From: Aradus depressus
Taxonomy: Eukaryota > Arthropoda > Insecta > Hemiptera > Aradidae
NCBI GenBank assembly: GCA_963662175.1
Contig: OY759223.1
Location: forward strand, 19,755,460 to 19,819,459
Length of the DNA stretch: 64,000 bases
Direction: 5' to 3'
Shown here: positions 47,883 through 59,463 of the stretch, one piece after another
Numbering within the stretch: position 1 is the stretch's first letter
How the letters are laid out: each line of letters starts with the position of its first letter
Translations under genes and position numbers: made by a program
The notes under the pieces: generated by a model
Seen by the model: only the letters and a program-made list of their open reading frames with translations
Database searches by the model: none
What the model was told of the DNA's origin: nothing

Positions 47883-50030
47883 TTTTTAATTTGGAATAGC
47901 GCGGAAAAGTTGCCTTTTAGTGTAGATAAGATAAATAAAAAATATGAAAAATATTGGAGTACGTCTTGAGGTGCCGCAAGGACCTTAAAGTTTCATAAAA
48001 ACACACTTTTTTGGAACTTTTTCAAAGATTTTTGCGTGTCTCGACTATGTGATTTTTAATTTGGAATAGCGCGGAAAAGTTGCCTTTTAGTGTAGATAAG
48101 ATAAATAAAAAATATGAAAAATATTGGAGTACGTCTTGAGGTGCCGCAAGGACCTTAAAGTTTCATAAAAACACACTTTTTTGGAACTTTTTCAAAGATT
48201 TTTGCGTGTCTCGACTATGTGATTTTTAATTTGGAATAGCGCGGAAAAGTTGCCTTTTAGTGTAGATAAGATAAATAAAAAATATGAAAAATATTGGAGT
48301 ACGTCTTGAGGTGCCGCAAGGACCTTAAAGTTTCATAAAAACACACTTTTTTGGAACTTTTTCAAAGATTTTTGCGTGTCTCGACTATGTGATTTTTAAT
48401 TTGGAATAGCGCGGAAAAGTTGCCTTTTAGTGTAGATAAGATAAATAAAAAATATGAAAAATATTGGAGTACGTCTTGAGGTGCCGCAAGGACCTTAAAG
48501 TTTCATAAAAACACACTTTTTTGGAACTTTTTCAAAGATTTTTGCGTGTCTCGACTATGTGATTTTTAATTTGGAATAGCGCGGAAAAGTTGCCTTTTAG
48601 TGTAGATAAGATAAATAAAAAATATGAAAAATATTGGAGTACGTCTTGAGGTGCCGCAAGGACCTTAAAGTTTCATAAAAACACACTTTTTTGGAACTTT
48701 TTCAAAGATTTTTGCGTGTCTCGACTATGTGATTTTTAATTTGGAATAGCGCGGAAAAGTTGCCTTTTAGTGTAGATAAGATAAATAAAAAATATGAAAA
48801 ATATTGGAGTACGTCTTGAGGTGCCGCAAGGACCTTAAAGTTTCATAAAAACACACTTTTTTGGAACTTTTTCAAAGATTTTTGCGTGTCTCGACTATGT
48901 GATTTTTAATTTGGAATAGCGCGGAAAAGTTGCCTTTTAGTGTAGATAAGATAAATAAAAAATATGAAAAATATTGGAGTACGTCTTGAGGTGCCGCAAG
49001 GACCTTAAAGTTTCATAAAAACACACTTTTTTGGAACTTTTTCAAAGATTTTTGCGTGTCTCGACTATGTGATTTTTAATTTGGAATAGCGCGGAAAAGT
49101 TGCCTTTTAGTGTAGATAAGATAAATAAAAAATATGAAAAATATTGGAGTACGTCTTGAGGTGCCGCAAGGTCCTTAAAGTTTCATAAAAACACACTTTT
49201 TTGGAACTTTTTCAAAGATTTTTGCGTGTCTCGACTATGTGATTTTTAATTTGGAATAGCGCGGAAAAGTTGCCTTTTAGTGTAGATAAGATAAATAAAA
49301 AATATGAAAAATATTGGAGTACGTCTTGAGGTGCCGCAAGGACCTTAAAGTTTCATAAAAACACACTTTTTTGGAACTTTTTCAAAGATTTTTGCGTGTC
49401 TCGACTATGTGATTTTTAATTTGGAATAGCGCGGAAAAGTTGCCTTTTAGTGTAGATAAGATAAATAAAAAATATGAAAAATATTGGAGTACGTCTTGAG
49501 GTGCCGCAAGGACCTTAAAGTTTCATAAAAACACACTTTTTTGGAACTTTTTCAAAGATTTTTGCGTGTCTCGACTATGTGATTTTTAATTTGGAATAGC
49601 GCGGAAAAGTTGCCTTTTAGTGTAGATAAGATAAATAAAAAATATGAAAAATATTGGAGTACGTCTTGAGGTGCCGCAAGGACCTTAAAGTTTCATAAAA
49701 ACACACTTTTTTGGAACTTTTTCAAAGATTTTTGCGTGTCTCGATTATGTGATTTTTAATTTGGAATAGCGCAGAAAAGTTGCCTTTTAGTGTAGATAAG
49801 ATAAATAAAAAATATGAAAAATATTGGAGTACGTCTTGAGGTGCCGCAAGGACCTTAAAGTTTCATAAAAACACACTTTTTTGGAACTTTTTCAAAGATT
49901 TTTGCGTGTCTCGATTATGTGATTTTTAATTTGGAATAGCGCAGAAAAGTTGTCTTTTAGTGTAGATAAGATAAATTAAAAATATGAAAAATATTGGAGT
50001 ACGTCTTGAGGTGCCGCAAGGACCAGTTTA
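47883..50030 (+). repeat. 170-bp tandem array, 13 units (B1)
   Basis: TTTTTAATTTGGAATAGCGC starts every 170 bp from 47883 to 49923. Most units are identical. The last two differ (GCAGAAAAG, TCGATTATG) and resemble copy A. Confidence 0.95.
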
Positions 50031-50309
50031 ATGTGGCAATGAAGTAGAAACAAACATTTTGCAGCTGTAACATTTGTAATCATTAAGGATACAGAAGTAA
50101 GAAATACAAAGTTTGACATTACAAAATATTTTTTATTTTTATTATATTTTATAATTAATAATTTTTTCCAATTCTAATGCTTATATATGTATTTAAAACC
50201 ATCTTTTGTAACATTATATGTACGAGAAATTCATAAAAAATAATTTATCAAAGTTTAAAATTTTTCAATTTTTTTACAAACTTTAAGCTCTTTGCGGCAC
50301 CTCAAGATG

Positions 50310-50601
50310 TAAACTGACATTATTGCAGAGATATTGTGAAATAATTCAAATGGACTTGAAAAATAAAATAAAACTTGTTTATTTGATATATTGTCTAATT
50401 TCACTAACTATATACATATACATGGGAGTACTTTCGGTATTTCTACCATCCTCAAGCATAAGAGATAAGACAAGGTCTTATCTCTTATGCTTTTGGCTGA
50501 GGATGGTAGAAATACCGAAAGTACTCCCATGTATATGTATATAGTTAGTGAAATTAGACAATATATCAAATAAACAAGTTTTATTTTATTTTTCAAGTCC
50601 A
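50310..50601. mobile_element. nested foldback element, 250-bp near-perfect hairpin
   Basis: GGACTTGAAAAATAAAATAA ... GATAAGACAAGGTCTTATC ... TTTTTCAAGTCC is one hairpin (50352-50602). The insert is flanked by CACCTCAAGATG (50298-50309, 50602-50613), which is single-copy in element A. The two 120-codon frames here are just its arms. Confidence 0.88.
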
Positions 50602-50967
50602 CCTCAAGATGTTGTAGTATTGCAACCAATTTTTTTTTAATTCTTTTTGAACTTAAAAGGCAACTTTTCTCCACTATTACCAAACTAATAACTAAAAAAA
50701 ATTTTAAAAGGCCATTTTCGTTCCACCCTAATGTATATATTTTACTGGAATTAGAGAAAAAGTTAAACAAATGTTATTTTATTTTTATTTTAAAGAGTAA
50801 TTACTCTGCTGTTGATGAGGATTTAAAATATCATTTATAAAACTATTTACATATTAAAAATAATTGCAGATAATAAAAAAATAAATTGAGTACGATGTCT
50901 ACAAGGGCATCATAAAGATACAATTATCAGACTGGTGTCAGGTCTATTTGTGTATACCAGAGAGGGG

Positions 50968-51238
50968 AGAGGGTCAGGTTTCTGAACAGTGCCTCAGATG
51001 CAACAGTTCCCAAGATGTGGACAATGGCAGACACAGAGAGAATAAGTAAGGAACAGCTCATCTGGACAATTGTCTAGTCAAATCCGGCGTGAGTTGGAAG
51101 TGCCGGAAGTTGCAGACCATATCACCCAGGTTACACAGCAGTTCCACGATGGTCTTGTCGATGTGCCAGCCGCTACCTTCTTCACCCTCGGTCGGACCAC
51201 CCCCAACCAGCGACTCAAACCTCGGTTATACCAGGACA
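50968..51238. pseudogene. duplicated gene-like fragment, copy 2
   Basis: Same content as 47433-47703, offset 3535 bp, with almost no differences (one A/C change near 51210). The - strand frame is 51058-51219. Confidence 0.4.
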
Positions 51239-51414
51239 TTATATAACCCTTGTATATAATATGCTTTATGTTTCTCTTTTAATGTGTAGAGCACTAAGTG
51301 TGCTGAGACAATAAATTTTTTTTTTTATGTTTTTTTGTTTTGTTTATTGTCTATTTCCACAAAAATATATACATAAAGTGTATATTAGGGTGGAACGAAA
51401 AAATCACCTTTTGA

Positions 51415-53390
51415 TTTTTAATTTGGAATAGCGCGGAAAAGTTGCCTTTTAGTGTAGATAAGATAAATAAAAAATATGAAAAATATTGGAGTACGTCTTG
51501 AGGTGCCGCAAGGTCCTTAAAGTTTCATAAAAACACACTTTTTTGGAACTTTTTCAAAGATTTTTGCGTGTCTCGACTATGTGATTTTTAATTTGGAATA
51601 GCGCGGAAAAGTTGCCTTTTAGTGTAGATAAGATAAATAAAAAATATGAAAAATATTGGAGTACGTCTTGAGGTGCCGCAAGGACCTTAAAGTTTCATAA
51701 AAACACACTTTTTTGGAACTTTTTCAAAGATTTTTGCGTGTCTCGACTATGTGATTTTTAATTTGGAATAGCGCGGAAAAGTTGCCTTTTAGTGTAGATA
51801 AGATAAATAAAAAATATGAAAAATATTGGAGTACGTCTTGAGGTGCCGCAAGGACCTTAAAGTTTCATAAAAACACACTTTTTTGGAACTTTTTCAAAGA
51901 TTTTTGCGTGTCTCGACTATGTGATTTTTAATTTGGAATAGCGCGGAAAAGTTGCCTTTTAGTGTAGATAAGATAAATAAAAAATATGAAAAATATTGGA
52001 GTACGTCTTGAGGTGCCGCAAGGTCCTTAAAGTTTCATAAAAACACACTTTTTTGGAACTTTTTCAAAGATTTTTGCGTGTCTCGACTATGTGATTTTTA
52101 ATTTGGAATAGCGCGGAAAAGTTGCCTTTTAGTGTAGATAAGATAAATAAAAAATATGAAAAATATTGGAGTACGTCTTGAGGTGCCGCAAGGACCTTAA
52201 AGTTTCATAAAAACACACTTTTTTGGAACTTTTTCAAAGATTTTTGCGTGTCTCGACTATGTGATTTTTAATTTGGAATAGCGCGGAAAAGTTGCCTTTT
52301 AGTGTAGATAAGATAAATAAAAAATATGAAAAATATTGGAGTACGTCTTGAGGTGCCGCAAGGACCTTAAAGTTTCATAAAAACACACTTTTTTGGAACT
52401 TTTTCAAAGATTTTTGCGTGTCTCGACTATGTGATTTTTAATTTGGAATAGCGCGGAAAAGTTGCCTTTTAGTGTAGATAAGATAAATAAAAAATATGAA
52501 AAATATTGGAGTACGTCTTGAGGTGCCGCAAGGTCCTTAAAGTTTCATAAAAACACACTTTTTTGGAACTTTTTCAAAGATTTTTGCGTGTCTCGACTAT
52601 GTGATTTTTAATTTGGAATAGCGCGGAAAAGTTGCCTTTTAGTGTAGATAAGATAAATAAAAAATATGAAAAATATTGGAGTACGTCTTGAGGTGCCGCA
52701 AGGACCTTAAAGTTTCATAAAAACACACTTTTTTGGAACTTTTTCAAAGATTTTTGCGTGTCTCGACTATGTGATTTTTAATTTGGAATAGCGCGGAAAA
52801 GTTGCCTTTTAGTGTAGATAAGATAAATAAAAAATATGAAAAATATTGGAGTACGTCTTGAGGTGCCGCAAGGACCTTAAAGTTTCATAAAAACACACTT
52901 TTTTGGAACTTTTTCAAAGATTTTTGCGTGTCTCGACTATGTGATTTTTAATTTGGAATAGCGCGGAAAAGTTGCCTTTTAGTGTAGATAAGATAAATAA
53001 AAAATATGAAAAATATTGGAGTACGTCTTGAGGTGCCGCAAGGACCTTAAAGTTTCATAAAAACACACTTTTTTGGAACTTTTTCAAAGATTTTTGCGTG
53101 TCTCGATTATGTGATTTTTAATTTGGAATAGCGCAGAAAAGTTGCCTTTTAGTGTAGATAAGATAAATAAAAAATATGAAAAATATTGGAGTACGTCTTG
53201 AGGTGCCGCAAGGACCTTAAAGTTTCATAAAAACACACTTTTTTGGAACTTTTTCAAAGATTTTTGCGTGTCTCGATTATGTGATTTTTAATTTGGAATA
53301 GCGCAGAAAAGTTGTCTTTTAGTGTAGATAAGATAAATTAAAAATATGAAAAATATTGGAGTACGTCTTGAGGTGCCGCAAGGACCAGTT
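51415..53390 (+). repeat. 170-bp tandem array, 12 units (B2)
   Basis: Period 170 from 51415 to 53285. The pattern of A/T variants at AAGG[A/T]CC differs from B1, so units have been shuffled since the duplication. Confidence 0.95.
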
Positions 53391-53671
53391 TAATGTGGCA
53401 ATGAAGTAGAAACAAACATTTTGCAGCTGTAACATTTGTAATCATTAAGGATACAGAAGTAAGAAATACAAAGTTTGACATTACAAAATATTTTTTATTT
53501 TTATTATATTTTATAATTAATAATTTTTTCCAATTCTAATGCTTATATATGTATTTAAAACCATCTTTTGTAACATTATATGTACGAGAAATTCATAAAA
53601 AATAATTTATCAAAGTTTAAAATTTTTCAATTTTTTTACAAACTTTAAGCTCTTTGCGGCACCTCAAGATG

Positions 53672-53963
53672 TAAACTGACATTATTGCAGAGATATTGTG
53701 AAATAATTCAAATGGACTTGAAAAATAAAATAAAACTTGTTTATTTGATATATTGTCTAATTTCACTAACTATATACATATACATGGGAGTACTTTCGGT
53801 ATTTCTACCATCCTCAAGCATAAGAGATAAGACAAGGTCTTATCTCTTATGCTTTTGGCTGAGGATGGTAGAAATACCGAAAGTACTCCCATGTATATGT
53901 ATATAGTTAGTGAAATTAGACAATATATCAAATAAACAAGTTTTATTTTATTTTTCAAGTCCA
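53672..53963. mobile_element. nested foldback element, second copy
   Basis: Identical in layout to 50310-50601, with CACCTCAAGATG on both sides. Confidence 0.88.
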
Positions 53964-54277
53964 CCTCAAGATGTTGTAGTATTGCAACCAATTTTTTTTT
54001 AATTCTTTTTGAACTTAAAAGGCAACTTTTCTCCACTATTACCAAACTAATAACTAAAAAAAATTTTAAAAGGCCATTTTCGTTCCACCCTAATGTATAT
54101 ATTTTACTGGAATTAGAGAAAAAGTTAAACAAATGTTATTTTATTTTTATTTTAAAGAGTAATTACTCTGCTGTTGATGAGGATTTAAAATATCATTTAT
54201 AAAACTATTTACATATTAAAAATAATTGCAGATAATAAAAAAATAAATTGAGTACGATGTCTACAAGGGCATCATAA

Positions 54278-54514
54278 AGATACAATTATCAGACTGGTGT
54301 CAGGTCTATTTGTGTATACCAGAGAGGGGAGAGGGTCAGGTTTCTGAACAGTGCCTCAGATGCAACAGTTCTGAAGACGTCATCGATGTGGACAATGGCA
54401 GACACAGAGAGAATAAGTAAGGAACAGCTCATTTGGACACTGGCCGGAGTAACACTGCTCATCGTAGTCATTCTAATGCTGATATTGCTCACATTAGGAT
54501 ACTTTGGAGTGTAG
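54278..54514 (+). CDS. candidate 3' exon of an unidentified membrane protein
   Basis: Open for 78 codons, with TGVRSICVYQRGERVRFLNS, then MADTERISKEQLIWTLAG and a strong hydrophobic helix (VTLLIVVILMLILLTLGYFGV) ending at TAG. The duplicated copies at 47433 and 50968 keep this frame across a 9-bp deletion and then lose the helix. The opposite strand is also open for 99 codons, so the strand is uncertain. The family is not recognised. Confidence 0.3.
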   Translation, partial: RYNYQTGVRSICVYQRGERVRFLNSASDATVLKTSSMWTMADTERISKEQLIWTLAGVTLLIVVILMLILLTLGYFGV

Positions 54515-54562
54515 GCCAACAGGTAAACATAGTACACTATAGTAAAAATAGGACATCGGTGA

Positions 54563-54675
54563 ATCACCAGGAATGTACTTCCCCACACCTAATTAGAGTT
54601 GTTTTCGCTCTCCCTCCAATTCCTCCAAAATCGACCGTTTGAGCTAAAACTCAATGACTTTACACAGTGGCTTCT
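54563..54675 (+). mobile_element. CTTCCCC-type MITE, left part
   Basis: GTACTTCCCCACACCTAATT, TTTTCGCTCTCCCTCCAATT and GTGGCTTCTGATAC. The matching right end is at 55780-55858, so 54676-55779 may be inserted material. Confidence 0.65.
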
Positions 54676-54678
54676 GAT

Positions 54679-54960
54679 ACAGTAGACTCTCCCTTATCCG
54701 GCGTTGCCGGGACCGACGTAACGCCGGATAACGGAAATAATCAATTAATGAGAAAAAATATATCAATTAAAGCATAAAAAAAAGTGTTTTTAAGTGAGCT
54801 AAGGAATAAAACAGGTCTGTATTTTGTTGATAACATTTATTAAATTGGCAAATATGTACATACTTTACTAGTTAAGTGTTCATTTCTCGATAAGACGATA
54901 TTGTTGTGCCACGGACGGGACGGTACCTTTGTTTTTCTATTTTAGGAACATTTTTTATAA
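54679..54960 (+). mobile_element. Tigger/pogo-like left terminus
   Basis: TA then CAGTAGACTCTCCCTTATCC GGCGTTGCCGGGACC and GTAACGCCGGATAACGGAAA, a typical pogo-branch end. No matching right end was found. Confidence 0.5.
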
Positions 54961-54991
54961 ATGTTTGATTTTCAACTATAAAAAATGTTAT

Positions 54992-55172
54992 GGTGGGTGC
55001 TGATCACGATTCCGGTGTTAGAATTGCAGTTTTTCAGTGGACAACTTACAAAAATGCTGTCAACTTTTGAAAAAATAATAAAATCTGCTCTTTAAACGGA
55101 ATTGTTCATTATTTCAAGTCAATTGAAAAACTGTAATTCTAACACCGGATTCGTGATCAGCACCCACCAAAA
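54992..55172. repeat. foldback hairpin, ~50-bp arms
   Basis: GGTGGGTGCTGATCACGATT CCGGTGTTAGAATT returns inverted as AATTCTAACACCGGATTCGT GATCAGCACCCACC. Confidence 0.85.
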
Positions 55173-55256
55173 CCTAAGAATACGAATTTTGAAGCCGAAA
55201 CATTAGAAATTAAACGAACCGCGCTGTAAAATGTCTTGAAGTATCGAAAACGAATG

Positions 55257-55600
55257 GTTAGGTTAGGTTTTATGACTCATGTCCGGGCTTTAACTACGAG
55301 GTCATATCGCCTACTACCAGAGCGCTCTTTCGTCACTCTGGTGGACATGAGCCCGACTCTACTGTGGGAGTCCTAAATTTTGCCTACACTAAATTTTTAT
55401 TCATCTAGGGTAGGGGTCTTTAACGAGTCCTGACATCGTACAGGCTCGGGACCATCGCTTAACGTCCCATCCGAAGGACGGCGTGCTTAAGTTTATTTTA
55501 CCTCCCAGATAAAATAAACTAAGGGCTTCGGTCGGGCTACGAACCCACGACCTTGAGCTCAGAAGTCAAGCACGCATACCACTGAGCTACCGGCGCCCTC
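55257..55600 (-). mobile_element. SINE-A, full length
   Basis: GTTAGGTTAGGTTTT tail to GAGCTACCGGCGCCCTC head. Flanks TCGAAAACGAATG / TCGAAAACAAATG are a 13-bp duplication with one change. Confidence 0.92.
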
Positions 55601-55779
55601 TCGAAAACAAATGTATAAACTCCATTTGAAAATCAAATGATCGTTGGCATAAGTTTTTCCATTTCAAAAAATTCCAAATTTTGTGAGATTTATTTTTTTG
55701 TGATTCTAAACCAGAATCCATTTGGAAATCATCAAAATTTAAACCTTTTCAAAACAGTTTTGCAATCAGGGGGTTTAAT

Positions 55780-55858
55780 TTTAATTCCGGTGAAAACAAC
55801 CTCAAACTTCTGACCGATTACATAACTTCCCCTATACCTCGTAAAACTGAGAAAGTAA
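55780..55858 (+). mobile_element. CTTCCCC-type MITE, right part
   Basis: TTCCGGTGAAAACAACCTC, CTTCTGACCGATTACATAAC and TTCCCCTATACCTCG to GAGAAAGTAA. Confidence 0.65.
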
Positions 55859-56207
55859 ACACGAGAACGGATTTCAAATTCAAATATCTGTTGAAAAGAT
55901 GAAAGTGTCTGCTAGTTATTATTTATTCATTTATACTTCACTAATAAATTAAATAACTAACTAGCAGTTCTCAGACAAACACAAAACTTTGATTTATTAG
56001 TTAACTGTAACTACCATTTCACAGATTATATAGTACTTAACAAATAAATTAGGTTACTAAATAGGAGAAAATAGCTAAAATCAAAACAACAACAAAATTA
56101 TATAGATGACCAAGCTAAAACGCTATAGTTAAGTAGTTATAACACTCAACCAATAAATCAAATAACTGCTATTACTGTTTACATAATATAAAATGTTATT
56201 TACTATT

Positions 56208-57583
56208 GTCACCATATATATATAATATTTTATAATCCTATATCCCGCCTCTAATTCCACGACACACTCACAAACCCATAGTTAGGGGGATATTTTATGT
56301 AGAAAATAATAAATAACGATGTATTAATATAATGTTGTATAATATAATGTAGATAGAGAATGTTAAAATTGTTTAGAACTTCATGGACCCAAATAAGAAG
56401 CTTATAGAACAAATAGACTAAATGGAACATTCTAGAAGCAATGGCTTCTATAACGTATACTTTAATATATTTTGTATATAAGAATTGTGAAATTATGTAT
56501 GGTGTAATCATGATAAATATATATAGTAGAATATGGTAAAAATAATATGTAAAGATAAATACCTGTAGATATAGAAAAGTCAGGTTATGTATAGACCTTT
56601 TGGAACATAGGTCCAGAACATTCGATGGCGCTATATATAGTTCCGATATAGTCACTTATAGATATAGTCAGTCACATATAGTCAGAGATAGAGCCATAGA
56701 TAGTCAGTCACATATAGTCAGAGATAGAGCCATATATAGTCAGTCAGATATAGTTGATATAATTATTCAGTCTCACTACCATTTATTACGAATCTGCTAC
56801 CGTTTATTACGAAATTAATAAAAAAAATAATATAAATGCGATTTCTGGCGTTTTTACATGTATAAGGTCGGACAGATCGTAATAAAAAATTAAAGAAAGT
56901 CAGACAAGTTACATTGTATTTATATATATTTGCTACTTACAATTGACCACAGGGCAACAGCTCACACAGAGGAACAATAAAGAAACTGGATATAAACAAA
57001 ATGAACAGACTGTGCTTTTACAAGAATTTACAATAACAAGGTAATAGTGAGTGAGACTGAATAACTATATCAACTATATCTGACTGACTATATATGGCTC
57101 TATCTCTGACTATATGTGACTGACTATATCTATGAGTGACTATATCGGAACTATATATAGCGCCATCGAATGTTCTGGACCTATGTTCCAAAAGGTCTAT
57201 ACATAACCTGACTTTTCTATATCTACAGGTATTTATCTTTACATATTATTTTTACCATATTCTACTATATATATTTATCATGATTACACCATACATAATT
57301 TCACAATTCTTATATACAAAATATATTAAAGTATACGTTATAGAAGCCATTGCTTCTAGAATGTTCCATTTAGTCTATTTGTTCTATAAGCTTCTTATTT
57401 GGGTCCATGAAGTTCTAAACAATTTTAACATTCTCTATCTACATTATATTATACAACATTATATTAATACATCGTTATTTATTATTTTCTACATAAAATA
57501 TCCCCCTAACTATGGGTTTGTGAGTGTGTCGTGGAATTAGAGGCGGGATATAGGATTATAAAATATTATATATATATGGTGAC
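56208..57583. repeat. 1.4-kb palindrome with ~530-570-bp near-perfect arms
   Basis: The arms 56208-56777 and 57050-57583 (outer GTCACCATATATATATAATA / mirror) are essentially identical. The only clear difference is one extra ~35-bp unit (ATAGTCAGTCACATATAGTC) in the left arm. A 270-bp spacer separates them. The same 134-codon frame appears on both strands because of the symmetry. Confidence 0.93.
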
Positions 57584-57621
57584 ATTACTTCATTATAACA
57601 TCAAATTTACTTATGATTATT

Positions 57622-58714
57622 TCGATGCGTTCCAGGCAAAAGGCCCTAACCGACATAAGGTTAACTTTACAGAAGAAAGAAAAAACTGTTTCATTATTAA
57701 ACAAACCAAGTTGGCTCCACATTAGTTTAATTGTATTTTTTAAGAATCTTTTCTGTTACATAGAACGATTATTTTTCATCAATACTTGCATCTCTTTACA
57801 AGAAATAACAGTAAAGTGAACCACTTTGTTGATTAGGGCCTTTGTCACCATGTAGCAACGGCGCCTGTCTCATAATGTAAACTGCCAAAAGCCCTAACCT
57901 ATTGGTTAGGGCTTTTGGCAGTTTTTGAGTCTCGAATGTTCAGAAAGAAAGCCCTAACCCACTTCTATCATTGGTAAAATAAAAAATTACCTTTTATTAA
58001 ATTTTTTAATTTATTTATATTTAACAAAAAAACCACAAGAAATATTTTTGAACAAATGTTTGGCAAAAATATATATAATCATTTGAGGGCGCCGGTAGCT
58101 CAGTGGTATGCGTGCTTGACTTCTGAGCTCAAGGTTGTGGGTTCGTAGCCCGACCGAGGCCCTTAGTTTATTTTATCTGGGAGGTAAAATAAACTTAAGC
58201 ACGCCGTCCTTCGGATGGGACGTTAAGCGATGGTCCCGAGCCTGTACGATGTCAGGTACTCGTTAAAGACCCCTACCCTAGATGAATAAAAATTTAGGGC
58301 AGGCAAAATTTAGGACTCCCACAGTAGAGTCGGGCTCATGTCCACCAGAGTGACGAAAGAGCGCTCTGGTAGTAGGCGATATGACCTCGTAGTTAAAGCC
58401 CGGGCATGAGTCATAAAACCTAACCTAACCTAACCTATAATCATTTGGCATTTGGACTGGGGAATAAGTCTTTTGGTCTCTCAAATGATTTAAAGTTTTG
58501 TGAGAGTATGTGGGTTAGGGCCTTTTCCCTGGACCACATTTTGCAATGCCAAAATCCCTCCAATTTCTAATTTCCTATTTTTGTAAATTTTGTTAATAAT
58601 TATTACAAAATGGAGTTAACAGAAATGTAGGGGATAGTCAATAGTGTGGGATAGGGCCAAAACATGAAAATCACAAAAATTGAGGGATAGGGCCTTTTGC
58701 CTGGAACGCATCGA
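57622..58714. mobile_element. DNA transposon with TATT duplication and AGGGCC subterminal repeats
   Basis: Ends TCGATGCGTTCCAGGCAAAA GGCCCTAACC / inverted TAGGGCCTTTTGCCTGGAACGCATCGA. TATT is on both sides. Motif (T)TAGGGC(C)TTTT and its reverse recur at least eight times inside. A central palindrome AACTGCCAAAAGCCCTAACC ... GGTTAGGGCTTTTGGCAGTT lies at ~57887-57930. A SINE-A is nested. No transposase is seen. Confidence 0.8.
58085..58435 (+). mobile_element. SINE-A, full length with target-site duplication
   Basis: Complete head, body and (CCTAA)n tail. An 11-bp duplication TATAATCATTT flanks it (58074-58084, 58436-58446). It is nested in the TATT element. Confidence 0.95.
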
Positions 58715-59176
58715 TATTACCGATTGTAAATAAACAAAATAAAGAAATTAATGAATAATATATTTTTTAATACTAAATTACCTAATTTCTTGTATATTTT
58801 CAACTTAAGCATAGCATTTTTAATTTAAAAAGTTGTGTTTCGCGTCCTATTTTTAGTATGACTAATTTCAATCGTGCGTGCAAAGACATACACGCATGTC
58901 CTACACTAATTATAATTATAGGATGACTCAAGGTAATTATTAGTCTAATTAATTACTGGTGCAGTATTATATTCATAACCAGGGCTTAAAACAAGAAGTC
59001 ATTAAAAATAGAGGAGCGAGTAGACAAGGCTTTTAAAGAAACACAAATATTGCATAAAAATATCCTTAAAAAAATATATATAATACATTATAATGTATAA
59101 TAATTATTATAACATCAGTTCTCCCATTTATTTGTTGTCTTCTCAACAAATAGAAATTACAATACGTTTCGGGAAG

Positions 59177-59463
59177 CCATCATCAGTATAATACATGAGA
59201 ACCCAACCGAGGCCCTTAGTATATTTTATCTGGGAGGTAAAATAAACTTAATTACGACGTCCTTCGGATGGTCCCGAGTCTGTATGTCAGGTACTCGTTA
59301 AAGAACTCTACCCTAATTGAATAAAAATAAAAAAATTTAGGGTAGGCAAAATTTAGGACTCCCATAGTACAGTCGGGCTGATGTCCACCAGAGTGACGAA
59401 AGAGCGCCCTGGTAGTAGGTGATATGACCTCATAGTTAAAATCCGGGCATGAGTCATAATAAC
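59177..59463 (+). mobile_element. SINE-A variant with replaced head
   Basis: CATCATCAGTATAATACATG AGAACCCA then CCGAGGCCCTTAG and full body to GGGCATGAGTCATAATAACT. It has the same novel junction as 44167. Confidence 0.8.

Larger units (their letters stand above)
47854..50730. mobile_element. hAT-like TIR element with 170-bp array (copy B1)
   Basis: The same TAGGGTGGAACGAAAA termini as 23172-25406, but in the opposite orientation. Flanks GTGTATAT / ATGTATAT are a 7-of-8 target-site duplication. It contains a 13-unit array and a nested foldback element. Confidence 0.9.
51386..54092. mobile_element. hAT-like TIR element with 170-bp array (copy B2)
   Basis: Duplicate of copy B1 with 12 instead of 13 units and the same nested foldback at 53672-53963. 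It arose by the segmental duplication, not by an independent insertion, because flanks and nested insert are shared. Confidence 0.9.
47433..54329. repeat. tandem segmental duplication, units ~3.5 and ~3.36 kb
   Basis: Unit 1 (47433-50967) and unit 2 (50968-54329) are nearly identical, and a third partial start follows at 54330. They share a gene fragment, a hAT-like element with 170-bp array and a nested palindrome. The length difference (173 bp) is one array unit plus a shorter poly-T. Confidence 0.93.

Noticed and set aside
50408..54132. 120- and 73-codon frames repeated at 50.4 and 53.8 kb
   Set aside because: They run through the arms of the foldback element. The repeat of the same peptide on both strands is due to the hairpin.
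56251..57540. Identical 134-codon frames on both strands
   Set aside because: They mirror each other in the palindrome and have AT-driven composition with no recognisable domain.
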